This document shows positions 56,874 through 64,000 of a stretch of 64,000 nt of DNA, in pieces. Location of the stretch: positions 1 to 64,000 of the forward strand of contig NC_014963.1 in assembly GCF_000179915.2 (NCBI RefSeq), written 5' to 3'. The position numbers were made by a program, and so were the translations under genes. This stretch comes from Terriglobus saanensis SP1PR4 (GTDB lineage: Bacteria > Acidobacteriota > Terriglobia > Terriglobales > Acidobacteriaceae). Within the stretch, counting starts at the first letter, position 1. The number at the start of each line of letters is the position of its first letter. The notes under the pieces are model-generated. The model saw only the letters and a program-made list of their open reading frames with translations, had not been told where the DNA came from and did no database searches.

Positions 56874-57578
56874 ATGTCAACGAAAAACAAACCCAGCATC
56901 GTATTCGTCCACGGGATATGGGCCGACGGCTCATCCTTCAGCAAACTCATACCCGCTCTTCAGGCGGAGGGTCACCAGGTGCTCGCAGCGCAGTACGGCC
57001 TCGACACTCTCGCAGGCGATGTGGCCGCCGCACACCGCACGATCGCGCGCGTCAGCGGTCCAACCATTCTGGTCGGTCATTCTTATGGCGGCACGGTCAT
57101 CACACACGCCGGAGTGAATCCCCAGGTGGCGGGCCTCGTCTACGTCGCCGCTCTTGCACCGGACGCAGACGAAACCTCGCAGAGCCAGCAGGCTAAGTTC
57201 CCCACGACAGAGGTCTTTTCGTACGCCGAAATTACCGATGGCCGCGCATGGATGAAGCCCGAGGGCATCGAGCACTTTGCCGGGGACCTCAGTCCGGAAG
57301 AGCAGAAGGTCGTTTGGGCCACGCACGCGCCATGCGCTGCGCAGCTGTTCGCCGAAAAGGGCGAAGGCATCGGTTGGAAGTCAAAGCCCACCTGGTACGT
57401 CGTGGCGAAAAACGACCGGACCGTCCACCCGGAGCTGCAACGCTTCGTCGCCAAGCGCATGGGGGCTACCACGACAGAAGCCAACAGCAGCCACGTCCCG
57501 ATGCTGTCGCAGCCTGAGCTGGTGCTCGATGTCATCCGCAGCGCCATAAAAACGGTGGAAGAGAACGTGAACGCGTAG
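56874..57578 (+). CDS. Alpha/beta hydrolase
   Basis: The 234-residue protein is an esterase/lyase-type alpha/beta hydrolase. The oxyanion loop is FVHGIWADGSS near residue 12, the nucleophile elbow is VGHSYGG with Ser70, and the catalytic His is late, in ANSSHVPMLSQPE. It resembles the HNL/MES (methyl esterase-like) branch. AAGGAG lies seven bases before the ATG at 56874. The neighbouring LysR gene is divergent, and a palindrome lies between. It has no signal peptide. The substrate is unknown. Confidence 0.9.
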   Translation: MSTKNKPSIVFVHGIWADGSSFSKLIPALQAEGHQVLAAQYGLDTLAGDVAAAHRTIARVSGPTILVGHSYGGTVITHAGVNPQVAGLVYVAALAPDADETSQSQQAKFPTTEVFSYAEITDGRAWMKPEGIEHFAGDLSPEEQKVVWATHAPCAAQLFAEKGEGIGWKSKPTWYVVAKNDRTVHPELQRFVAKRMGATTTEANSSHVPMLSQPELVLDVIRSAIKTVEENVNA

Positions 57579-57604
57579 TTCAGATCGCGTAACTCTTTCT
57601 CCTG

Positions 57605-57632
57605 GACAGACCGTCGCAAGGCGGTCTGTCTT
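57605..57632 (+). terminator. Hairpin after the alpha/beta hydrolase gene
   Basis: Arms 57605-57613 and 57622-57630 pair perfectly over nine bases (GACAGACCG) around an 8-base loop, and TT follows. It begins 27 bases after the hydrolase stop and probably terminates it. Confidence 0.7.
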
Positions 57633-57676
57633 CATGACGCAGCACATGCCTCTCAGTGCTGAGTCCTGCTAAGTTT

Positions 57677-57702
57677 TTCTCGTCAGCGATCGTCAAATGC
57701 CG
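57677..57702. repeat. Short dispersed repeat, copy 2
   Basis: This copy matches 47097-47122 at 24 of 26 positions. It lies in a 231-base spacer between the hydrolase terminator and a small uncertain gene at 57810. No transposase or ends are seen around it. Confidence 0.55.
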
Positions 57703-57809
57703 GAAAGTGCGTTTGTCGGTACTCATCGATTCACTGAGATCTAGACAGCGGTTTCAAACAAAGGGATATCGTCGCCACCTCCAACCCCTCCTGGGGTAGA
57801 TGCGAACAG

Positions 57810-58016
57810 CTAACCTGTAGCTCTCAGATCGTTCACAACCCGCCAAACAAACATGGAGTCGTCCGCAAACACGATCTCCAGTTCACGGACGCCGAGCGCG
57901 CTGTCATAGCAGCATGGCCTCTCGATCCTTTGCCCTTTCACTGCAGGGCATTCCACATAGGTTCTGTCCATAAAACTATTTCGATACCTCGGCGGCTTTC
58001 GCTTGACACTATCCAT
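57810..58016 (-). CDS. Uncertain small protein upstream of a PadR gene
   Basis: I do not recognise a family. The frame encodes 68 residues (or 53 from an inner ATG at 57971), starting MDSVKRKPPRYRNSF, with Cys residues at 23, 35 and 36 and a strand-like end (VRELEIVFADDSMFVWRVV). No clear ribosome-binding site is visible and the start lies next to the PadR operator region. The coding quality of the C-terminal half is better than chance, but the gene could also be spurious. If it is not real, the gap from 57579 to 58053 holds only a terminator, a short repeat and the PadR control region. Confidence 0.35.
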   Translation of the reverse strand: MDSVKRKPPRYRNSFMDRTYVECPAVKGQRIERPCCYDSALGVRELEIVFADDSMFVWRVVNDLRATG

Positions 58017-58022
58017 CTTGGA

Positions 58023-58041
58023 TATATCATAATCCGATATA
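58023..58041. promoter_or_regulatory. Palindromic PadR-type control site
   Basis: TATATC and GATATA form an inverted repeat around seven bases, 13 bases before the PadR start codon. Such a site close to the gene suggests autorepression by PadR. The whole stretch is AT-rich compared with its surroundings. Confidence 0.55.
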
Positions 58042-58053
58042 GAGGTTCGATCA

Positions 58054-58416
58054 ATGGCGAACTCCCACCGATTTGATGATGACCTGCTGGAGAAACTGCC
58101 GTTACCGACCGCGTCTTTCTTTGTGCTCTTCGCGTTGGCCGAAGAAGAGAAGCACGGCTATCGCATCATGCAGGACATCCGTGAACTTTCCGAAGGTACG
58201 TTCACTATGGGCCCTGCCACGCTTTACACAACCATCAAAAAGCTCACAGACCAGGGGCTCATCTCCGAAACCCTAACCACTATCGAGGACAGACGTAGAA
58301 CCTATGTTCTGACCTCAACGGGAAAGCGTCTTCTCGGTGCTGAATTTCAACGTCAACAGGCTGTGCTCAACCTCGCTCGGAGCAGGAAACTACTCAAGAT
58401 TGGAGATCAGAAATGA
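58054..58416 (+). CDS. PadR-family transcriptional regulator
   Basis: The 120-residue protein is a winged-helix PadR regulator: the first helix region is TASFFVLFALAEEEKHGYRIMQDIRELSEGTF in part, the recognition helix is MGPATLYTTIKKLTDQGLI, and the wing is EDRRRTYVLTSTGKRLL. PadR proteins in acidobacteria often stand directly ahead of membrane or ADOP proteins. Its last four bases overlap the start of the next gene, so the two are translationally coupled and the next gene is a likely target or partner. Confidence 0.9.
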   Translation: MANSHRFDDDLLEKLPLPTASFFVLFALAEEEKHGYRIMQDIRELSEGTFTMGPATLYTTIKKLTDQGLISETLTTIEDRRRTYVLTSTGKRLLGAEFQRQQAVLNLARSRKLLKIGDQK

Positions 58417-59558
58417 GTCGTTTGGATCAACTGCACAGCTTCCTCTTTGACCGTCTCCTCATGTTCCAGAGCGATGATTTGATAGCGCACTACGGAGACG
58501 AAATGCGTCTGGTGTTTCGCGATGAGCTTGAACGTGCTCGGCAGCAAGGCACTCATGAAATCCTTCGGGTTTGGTGGGAGGTCGTCCGCGAGACAGTCGT
58601 GCTTTCCGCCCCTAGATGCTTGGAACGCGCGCAGCTCGTAATGGCTGCAACCACTGTCGCGTGCACTCTTACCCTTGGCACCGCCCTCGGCTTTTGCAGG
58701 GTCGGCAATAGCTCGATCGTGCATGCCTGCGCACAGGAAAGACCTGTATCTCCAGCGCCGACACAACAGCACGAGCTGAGCCGCCTCGTGCAGCTTCCCA
58801 CCGGACAGCATATGTTCCTCGAATGTTCCGGAGATCAGGACGCAGTTCCTACCGTTATCCTCGCCACCGGTAGAGGCCTTGGCACAGCTGATGCTTGGGC
58901 GAAAGTGCAGGAAAGGGTACGCCCGACCATCCGAATCTGCAGTTACGATGCCCTCGGAGCCGGACGTAGTGACCACCTACCAAACGAAGCCCCTCCCCAG
59001 CGCCGCCCCATCGATGAGGTCATCTCCGATGCTCACGCTTTTTTTGAGTCAGCGCATCTGAAACAGCCCTTCGTTCTTGTTGGAGCGTCGGACGGTGGCA
59101 TTCTCCTGCGACGCTATCAGCAGGCGTATTCCCATGAAATCGCGGGTCTCGTCTTTGTAGATTCAGCGCACGAGGAGCAGGAGTGGCGCATGGCCGCCAT
59201 CTCGAACCAGCTGGACCCCAAATGGAATGATCCAACTTTTCAGCGGGACAACGGCTACCTTCCCGATCATCAGAAGCTTGCCTGGCACGCAGACATCCCC
59301 CTGATTGTCTTGGAGCGTACGGAGAAGGTTCCAGCTTCAGTCTTTCCAATGTTGAATCCGCAACAGCTGGACGCGTTAAATGCTGAGTGGCATGACCATC
59401 AGATTGATCTTGCCAAACGGTCGCGATATGGACAGCTTCGGGCGATAACTGATTCCGGACACTTCATGCACCAGCAGAAGCCGGACGCCGTCGCAGAAGC
59501 GATACAGGATCTCGTGCAGCAGGTTCAAGCAAAGACTCGGTGCGCACGTTGCTCGTAA
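58413..59558 (+). CDS. Membrane-anchored alpha/beta hydrolase fused to PadR-linked N-terminal domain
   Basis: The first 70 residues (YGDEMRLVFRDELERARQQ and ILRVWWEVVRETVVLSAP) resemble the cytoplasmic N-terminal part of small membrane proteins commonly coded after PadR genes in this phylum. A membrane span follows at about 74-94 (LVMAATTVACTLTLGTALGF). The rest, from residue 120, is an alpha/beta hydrolase: the loop ILATGRGLGTADAW, nucleophile Ser227 in VGASDGGILL, and a final His in ITDSGHFMHQ. The enzyme domain would face the periplasm. It overlaps the PadR gene by four bases. The pairing of these domains is unusual. Confidence 0.8.
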   Translation: MSRLDQLHSFLFDRLLMFQSDDLIAHYGDEMRLVFRDELERARQQGTHEILRVWWEVVRETVVLSAPRCLERAQLVMAATTVACTLTLGTALGFCRVGNSSIVHACAQERPVSPAPTQQHELSRLVQLPTGQHMFLECSGDQDAVPTVILATGRGLGTADAWAKVQERVRPTIRICSYDALGAGRSDHLPNEAPPQRRPIDEVISDAHAFFESAHLKQPFVLVGASDGGILLRRYQQAYSHEIAGLVFVDSAHEEQEWRMAAISNQLDPKWNDPTFQRDNGYLPDHQKLAWHADIPLIVLERTEKVPASVFPMLNPQQLDALNAEWHDHQIDLAKRSRYGQLRAITDSGHFMHQQKPDAVAEAIQDLVQQVQAKTRCARCS

Positions 59559-59919
59559 GTCCTGCAAAGTCGGCTTCCGTTGACTTATCTAAGGGTGTGC
59601 GGACACGCAGCTAAGGTTTCGCTAAGCGCCTTTGTGATTTATCACTCCATGGAAAAGAAATCGCAGGCTTCAATGAAGCCGGACTTCCCCGCCATTGACC
59701 CGATTCTTCAGGCCATGGTAGCGTCGAAGTATGGCGTTTCCTCTGCTTCACTGTTGTCGCTGCGACCTTCCCCTCGTCGGGTGAGCTGCGACCTGCTCAG
59801 AGATTCCTGAAGCGCCCTCTCGAAAGCTCATCCAGAACGCATCATTGGTTCGGTAAATCTCCGTCCACAAGCGGGCATCCATGCCTTCTTTGCGACGGTT
59901 CAGCTCTGGAGAAGATTTC
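59559..59919. other. Spacer upstream of the dioxygenase-rhodanese gene
   Basis: These 361 bases have no convincing gene. A minus-strand stretch near 59750-59880 reads like protein (RLWTEIYRTNDAFWMSF), but the supporting frame is short and lies partly under the promoter region. A TTGACC...TAGCGT pair near 59696-59722 is a weak promoter candidate. The ribosome-binding site CTGGAGAAG lies just before the next ATG. Confidence 0.35.
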
Positions 59920-60888
59920 ATGCAACTCGCAACAGAAGAAGTACTTGCACAGGACACCCGCAACACAGTCATCGCGGCAGAAATCCCATCCGGCACACTC
60001 TCGAAGACCCCCGCAGAACTCGCCGACATCGTCTCGACCTTCGCGTCGTCGGTTGGATGGATGGATCGCGTGCGGCTGCGCACCGAAGACCGATGGTACG
60101 AGCGGCTGTATCACGGTCCGGACTATGACATCTGGGCCATCAGTTGGATGCCTGGACAATCCACCGGCTTCCACGACCACGGCGAGTCCTCGGGGGCCTT
60201 CGTCGTCGCAACGGGCATCCTCCAGGAGCATCGCCACGGCGAGCAGCCCCTCGCGATCCCTCCGGGCCAGCCGCGCACTTTCGGTCCCGACTACACGCAT
60301 GACGTCCGCAATGTCTATCTCGCGCCAGCTATCAGCATTCACGCCTATTCGCCTCCGCTCAACGAGATGAACGAGTACGAACTCCATGGAGATCAACTGG
60401 TTCCGCGCGAAGTCGCATCCGAGCGCGTCGAAACGCTCGATCGGGAAACGCACGGTCAGGAATGGCAAGTGCAGAGGTCGAAACCCGCAGCCCGCACCGG
60501 CGCCACGAGCATCGAGCAGGTGCTCTCCGCGGCACGCGCCCGGCTGCAACGGCTCTCTCCAGAAGAAGCCCATGATGCAGTAGCGAATGCAGGGGCGGTC
60601 CTCGTCGATATCCGTCCCGAAGCCCAGCGCGCAATCGAAGGAAGTATTCCCGGCGCGTTGCTGGTCGAGCGTAACGTGCTGGAGTGGCGCTTCGACCCCG
60701 CATCCAGCGCACGTCTGCCGGTCGCAACCGATCACGACCTCCAGGTCATCGTCTTCTGCTCGGAAGGCTATACCTCAAGCCTCGCGGCTGCGGCCCTGCA
60801 GGACCTCGGTCTCTGGCGCGCGACAGACATCGTTGGGGGATTCCACGCGTGGCACGCAAAGGGGCTGCGGATTGTGCCGCCACGCTAG
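59920..60888 (+). CDS. Cysteine dioxygenase-like cupin fused to a rhodanese domain
   Basis: Residues 1-160 form a cysteine dioxygenase-type cupin with the iron ligands His85 and His87 (FHDHGESSG) and His127 (DYTHDVRN). Residues 215-322 are a rhodanese domain with the substrate loop and active-site Cys280 in VIVFCSEGYTSSL, followed by VGGFHAWHAKG. The first domain would oxidise a thiol such as cysteine to a sulfinate and the second would move or release sulfur. CTGGAGAAG lies seven bases before the ATG at 59920; the frame opens 13 codons earlier without support. The fused order may couple the two reactions. Confidence 0.85.
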   Translation: MQLATEEVLAQDTRNTVIAAEIPSGTLSKTPAELADIVSTFASSVGWMDRVRLRTEDRWYERLYHGPDYDIWAISWMPGQSTGFHDHGESSGAFVVATGILQEHRHGEQPLAIPPGQPRTFGPDYTHDVRNVYLAPAISIHAYSPPLNEMNEYELHGDQLVPREVASERVETLDRETHGQEWQVQRSKPAARTGATSIEQVLSAARARLQRLSPEEAHDAVANAGAVLVDIRPEAQRAIEGSIPGALLVERNVLEWRFDPASSARLPVATDHDLQVIVFCSEGYTSSLAAAALQDLGLWRATDIVGGFHAWHAKGLRIVPPR

Positions 60889-60904
60889 GCCGGTCGGCAA
60901 CGCG

Positions 60905-62800
60905 TCACAATCGCGCATTCGTGCCCGCGGGTCCGCCAAAGAAGCAGTAGTCGCATAGGACCTGCCGAGACTGAACGAGGTCCTTAAGATGGAAGGGAAG
61001 CGTGTTCGCGTACTGCGGCTCGTATCGTCCGGCGTAGTTGACGCCCTTGCTCGCGGCCTGGCACGGGGCATCCGTGCGGTGCCACTTCGACTGCCGCTGG
61101 ACGTGCGCATCTCCGCCGTACTGCCATAGCCCACTGGTCGTGTCGAAGCCCACACGCGGCTTGACCGATTGCGCGCGCCAGCTCACATACGCAGCCGGAG
61201 CCAGCGCACCGCGCACCTGCAGAGACGTCGCCGCGCTGCCAACGTCGGCGGTCTCCGTGCCGAAGAGCCGATACAGGCGACCCTGCACCTCGAACTTGGA
61301 GGTCGAAACGAACGAACTCGGCTGGAACTCAAACCCCGGCGATGGGTCGGCCACCTTATCGTCCTCACTGGCCAGCACTACGCCGGATGTTGCATCCGTC
61401 AGAGTCCAGGCGACACGCAGCGTTGGGTCAGCGGGAAGCGCGCCCGATGGCAGGCGCAGCGTGTAGTGCAGCACTTCGGTAGCGTAGCTGCTCGGAATAA
61501 TTGCGGGACCCGTCACAGCAATCGTCGTCGGCTTGGCGCTCTCGTGAACACCCACGGAGATGCCGTCCGCTGCGAGTTCGAAGCTGTCGAGCGCGATACG
61601 CAGGACGATGCCGCCAGCGGGCGCGGCAGTGTGCTGCACCCGTGGGTACGGAGCATTGGGCGGACGGTCGTCGACTTTGTTGTCAAAAGAACCCTCTGCG
61701 TTGCTGAACTTCGGCAGGAACACGAGCAGGAGAAATCCGACCGTCAGGACCTCAAGCGCATCGACCCACCAGCTCGCATCCACTTCCGACTGCGCGTTGC
61801 CAGTCGTGAACCAGAGCGCTGGCCAGCTACGCGGCTTCACGAGGCGCACACGGGGGTCGTCCACCCAGTGCTCCGTCGTGTAGGCCACCCACTCCGCCCC
61901 CGGCCCGGAGAAGTTCTCCATGTGCGGAAGAATGTCGAAACTGAAATTCAGCGTCCCCCCCGTAGCGTCCAGCTTCCCCGTGACATGGGCGTGTCCGTCG
62001 GCCAGCGTGACGCTCAGCGAGCCGGTATCGAGCGTTGCGCCTTGGCTTGAGGCGGCGCTGCTGAGGGCGTCCTGTACATCGCTGAAGAAGAGCGGCGCTG
62101 CAAGAGGGTTCACGAAGGCGGCAAGCGCGAACGAGCCCGCGAAGTCGGTCAAAGCCGTTACGTCCCCCTGAAGCGGCCCCGTTGGGCTATCGCTTTCGAC
62201 GGCGAAGCCAAGAAGGAGAGCGCCGTCGACGGCCACCGATGAAATCCCGTTCTCAGCCACAAACGCGGGAATTCCATGCAGGTAGTCGATCGGAATCTGC
62301 GGCAACGAGATGATGCCGGTCAACAGGGCCAACGAAATCTCCGTCTGCAGGCGCACGCGGAACATGTCGCCAGTCACGTAGCTGGCGACGTCCGGGGGAG
62401 GGTCGGCGGAGGTCACGGTCGCCGTCCATGTGCGGACCGCAATCGTAGTCGCCGGGTTCAACTGCGCGGTCTGCGTCCCATCAGATGCCGTGATCAGCTG
62501 AAAGTCCGGCACGAGGGTGACCTCAATCAGCCCCTTTATCTGCACCGTCACCGGAACTGTCTCCGTTACCGTCACCCCGCCCCAGACAGGGACTGTGACG
62601 ACCAGGAGATTCGTCGCTCCCTCGCATGCGATATCGGGCTCACCCAGGAACAAGGAGATAGAGGCATCCGGAGGGCCGCCCAGCAGCGGGTAATTGAGCG
62701 TAGTCGGAAACTGTCCATTGGCGTACGTGGCGGTTAACTTGTCGTGAAGCACCTGCTGGCGGATCGTCACCGCCGCGGCGAAACCTGCATCGTTAGCCAT
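60905..62800 (-). CDS. Large protein of unknown function with a central hydrophobic segment
   Basis: I do not recognise a family. From the ATG at 62800 (TTTGGAG eight bases upstream) the chain has 631 residues. The first half has long amphipathic strands (VPVTVQIKGLIEVTLVPDF, then many Val/Thr-rich stretches), like lipid-binding barrel proteins, but the resemblance is weak. A Trp-rich hydrophobic stretch lies near 340 (WWVDALEVLTVGFLLLVF), and the second half has Ig-like strand patterns and a C-terminal CDYCFFGGPAG. There is no signal peptide. It converges with the dioxygenase-rhodanese gene and is flanked by no clear partner. Confidence 0.65.
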   Translation of the reverse strand: MANDAGFAAAVTIRQQVLHDKLTATYANGQFPTTLNYPLLGGPPDASISLFLGEPDIACEGATNLLVVTVPVWGGVTVTETVPVTVQIKGLIEVTLVPDFQLITASDGTQTAQLNPATTIAVRTWTATVTSADPPPDVASYVTGDMFRVRLQTEISLALLTGIISLPQIPIDYLHGIPAFVAENGISSVAVDGALLLGFAVESDSPTGPLQGDVTALTDFAGSFALAAFVNPLAAPLFFSDVQDALSSAASSQGATLDTGSLSVTLADGHAHVTGKLDATGGTLNFSFDILPHMENFSGPGAEWVAYTTEHWVDDPRVRLVKPRSWPALWFTTGNAQSEVDASWWVDALEVLTVGFLLLVFLPKFSNAEGSFDNKVDDRPPNAPYPRVQHTAAPAGGIVLRIALDSFELAADGISVGVHESAKPTTIAVTGPAIIPSSYATEVLHYTLRLPSGALPADPTLRVAWTLTDATSGVVLASEDDKVADPSPGFEFQPSSFVSTSKFEVQGRLYRLFGTETADVGSAATSLQVRGALAPAAYVSWRAQSVKPRVGFDTTSGLWQYGGDAHVQRQSKWHRTDAPCQAASKGVNYAGRYEPQYANTLPFHLKDLVQSRQVLCDYCFFGGPAGTNARL

Positions 62801-63041
62801 GGCTCGCTCCAAAGGAACATGCAGCGCCGAGGTGAAGCTGGAGTACCAGAGAATTGCCCAGAGAGCGCTGACGGATGGCCAGACGGACGGGTTGTTTCCC
62901 ACGTTCAGAGGAGACGTGCCTACGACGCTGCGGGAGAATCCTAACACCAGCTTTGGAGAAAGTTAACTCGAAATATCCCGTGAAATGCGGGTCATTGGCA
63001 ACATCCATGAGCTACGTAAAATGCTTCTTGAGCGCTCTATG

Positions 63042-63914
63042 ATGAATGCCAAAGTACTTCTCATTCTCCTCGCCCTTTTTCTGCCCGTTGCCACAACGGC
63101 GCAGACGCCTTCGCAGACAAGCTATCTTCCCAGCCCCGCCACCAGCGGTACGTTTACCCATAATGGCGTTCGCCTCTACTACGAGGTCTACGGTGCGGGC
63201 GAGCCGCTGCTCCTGGTCCACGGCAATGGCGGCAGCATCGCCGACTTCAAGGCGCAGATCACGTTCTTCCGTGCTCGCTATAAGGTCATCGCCATGGACA
63301 GTCGCGATCAGGGACGCTCTGCGAATAGTCCCGGCCCAATCAACTACGAAAAGATGACCTCAGATCTTGCGGCCCTGCTCGACTACCTGCACACCGGTCC
63401 CGTCAACGTTCTTGGCTGGAGCGACGGTGCGATTGAGGCCCTTGAGCTCGGCATGGACCACCCGGAGAAGGTGAAGAAGATCGCGGCCATGGCCGCCAAC
63501 CTCGACCCGGACGGGGCCGTTCCCGAGATCGTCGCTATGGTCAAACAGTCCATCGCCTCGGCGCCCACCTCTGTAAAAGAAAGCCCCGAAGGCAAGCGCG
63601 AGCTGAAGGTCGCACAGATGCTCCTCGATGAACCCCATATTTCCGTCGCCTCGCTTGAAAAGATCACCGCGCCGACCCTCATCCTCGCCAGCGACCACGA
63701 CCTCATCCGCGATGAGCACACCCTGACCATCTACCATCACATACCGAACGGCGAGCTTGTCATCTTTCCCAATGCGACCCACCTCGTGCCATACGACGAC
63801 CCGGCTACCTTCAACGCAACGGTAGACCGCTTCTTCACGACTCCCTTCGTCAAAAAGGACCGCATTCAGGACACCATGAAGTCCGTCCAAGCAATGAGAT
63901 CGTCCCAGCACTAA
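63042..63914 (+). CDS. Secreted alpha/beta hydrolase
   Basis: The 290-residue protein has a signal peptide (VLLILLALFLPVATTAQ) followed by an alpha/beta hydrolase core: oxyanion loop LVHGNGGSIADF, MDSRDQGRSANS, and the nucleophile Ser in GWSDGAIEAL. The late Asp is in ILASDHDLIRDE and the His in FPNATHLVPYD. The pattern resembles secreted haloalkane dehalogenase-like or lipase-like esterases, but the substrate is not determined. Two adjacent ATG codons (63039, 63042) are possible. The gene is followed by 86 bases to the window end that hold nothing recognisable. Confidence 0.88.
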   Translation: MNAKVLLILLALFLPVATTAQTPSQTSYLPSPATSGTFTHNGVRLYYEVYGAGEPLLLVHGNGGSIADFKAQITFFRARYKVIAMDSRDQGRSANSPGPINYEKMTSDLAALLDYLHTGPVNVLGWSDGAIEALELGMDHPEKVKKIAAMAANLDPDGAVPEIVAMVKQSIASAPTSVKESPEGKRELKVAQMLLDEPHISVASLEKITAPTLILASDHDLIRDEHTLTIYHHIPNGELVIFPNATHLVPYDDPATFNATVDRFFTTPFVKKDRIQDTMKSVQAMRSSQH

Positions 63915-64000
63915 CCCTTGGTAACCGCGCCTTGCACTAACGCTGGCGACCGCGCCCCTTTGCCACTACCGGAAACCTCTGGAACCAACCACCGCCCCTC

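Overview
The window is high-GC bacterial DNA that opens 46 bases upstream of dnaA, so it probably begins at the conventional start of a chromosome. The content points to an acidobacterium of the Terriglobus/Granulicella/Edaphobacter kind. Two large ABC-type permeases have the layout of the acidobacterial duplicated orphan permease (ADOP) family, two secreted proteins carry PEP-CTERM sorting tails, and many small transcription factors (HxlR, TetR, LysR, PadR) stand back to back with stress or detoxification enzymes. This assignment rests on gene content, not on a marker gene search. I saw no rRNA, tRNA, CRISPR array or intact insertion sequence.

Layout. Bases 1-12,000 are mostly core genes: dnaA, a PEP-CTERM protein, a serine beta-lactamase-like hydrolase, mutS2, an aldo/keto reductase, a putative DNA-binding protein, hemB, an FMN-binding protein, a Uma2-type nuclease and lpdA. 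Hairpin repeats of one family lie after dnaA and after hemB. Bases 12,000-18,400 hold redox/detoxification genes with HxlR regulators, including the qorB/HxlR divergent pair, plus an acetyltransferase and an amino acid permease. Bases 18,600-20,300 hold the most unusual locus: a 66-residue cysteine peptide gene six bases ahead of a DUF692 (MNIO) oxidase fused to a DUF2063-like partner domain, a likely ribosomally made, enzyme-modified peptide system. Bases 20,400-29,300 are a mixed set: pentapeptide membrane protein, phosphatase-like protein, metallo-beta-lactamase fold enzyme, DHFR-like reductase, aldo/keto reductase, SMR efflux pump, flavin reductase, a second PEP-CTERM protein and DAHP synthase.

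Bases 29,300-31,600 carry a compact operon with a secreted Cys-rich protein, a possible outer-membrane protein, a MerP-like periplasmic metal-binding protein and a MerT-like membrane protein, without merA or merR. It is followed by debris of a glutathione peroxidase gene, a beta-barrel protein, a bicupin of the oxalate decarboxylase family, the intact glutathione peroxidase and katG with a PerR-like box, so this part is rich in oxidative-stress functions. Bases 37,000-52,400 hold a frameshifted LysR gene beside an aldo/keto reductase, a TetR/DUF4267 divergent pair with twin operators, two convergent ADOP permeases, an amidohydrolase, a RidA-like protein, a TetR/SDR divergent pair with a perfect operator, and a SerC-type aminotransferase.

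Bases 52,500-64,000 hold a PNGase A-like secreted protein, a secreted amidohydrolase, a LysR/hydrolase divergent pair, a PadR regulator translationally coupled to a membrane-anchored hydrolase of mixed domain origin, a cysteine dioxygenase-rhodanese fusion, a large unrecognised protein and a secreted alpha/beta hydrolase. Where ribosome-binding sites decide between start codons I used them, and several starts are GTG or TTG.
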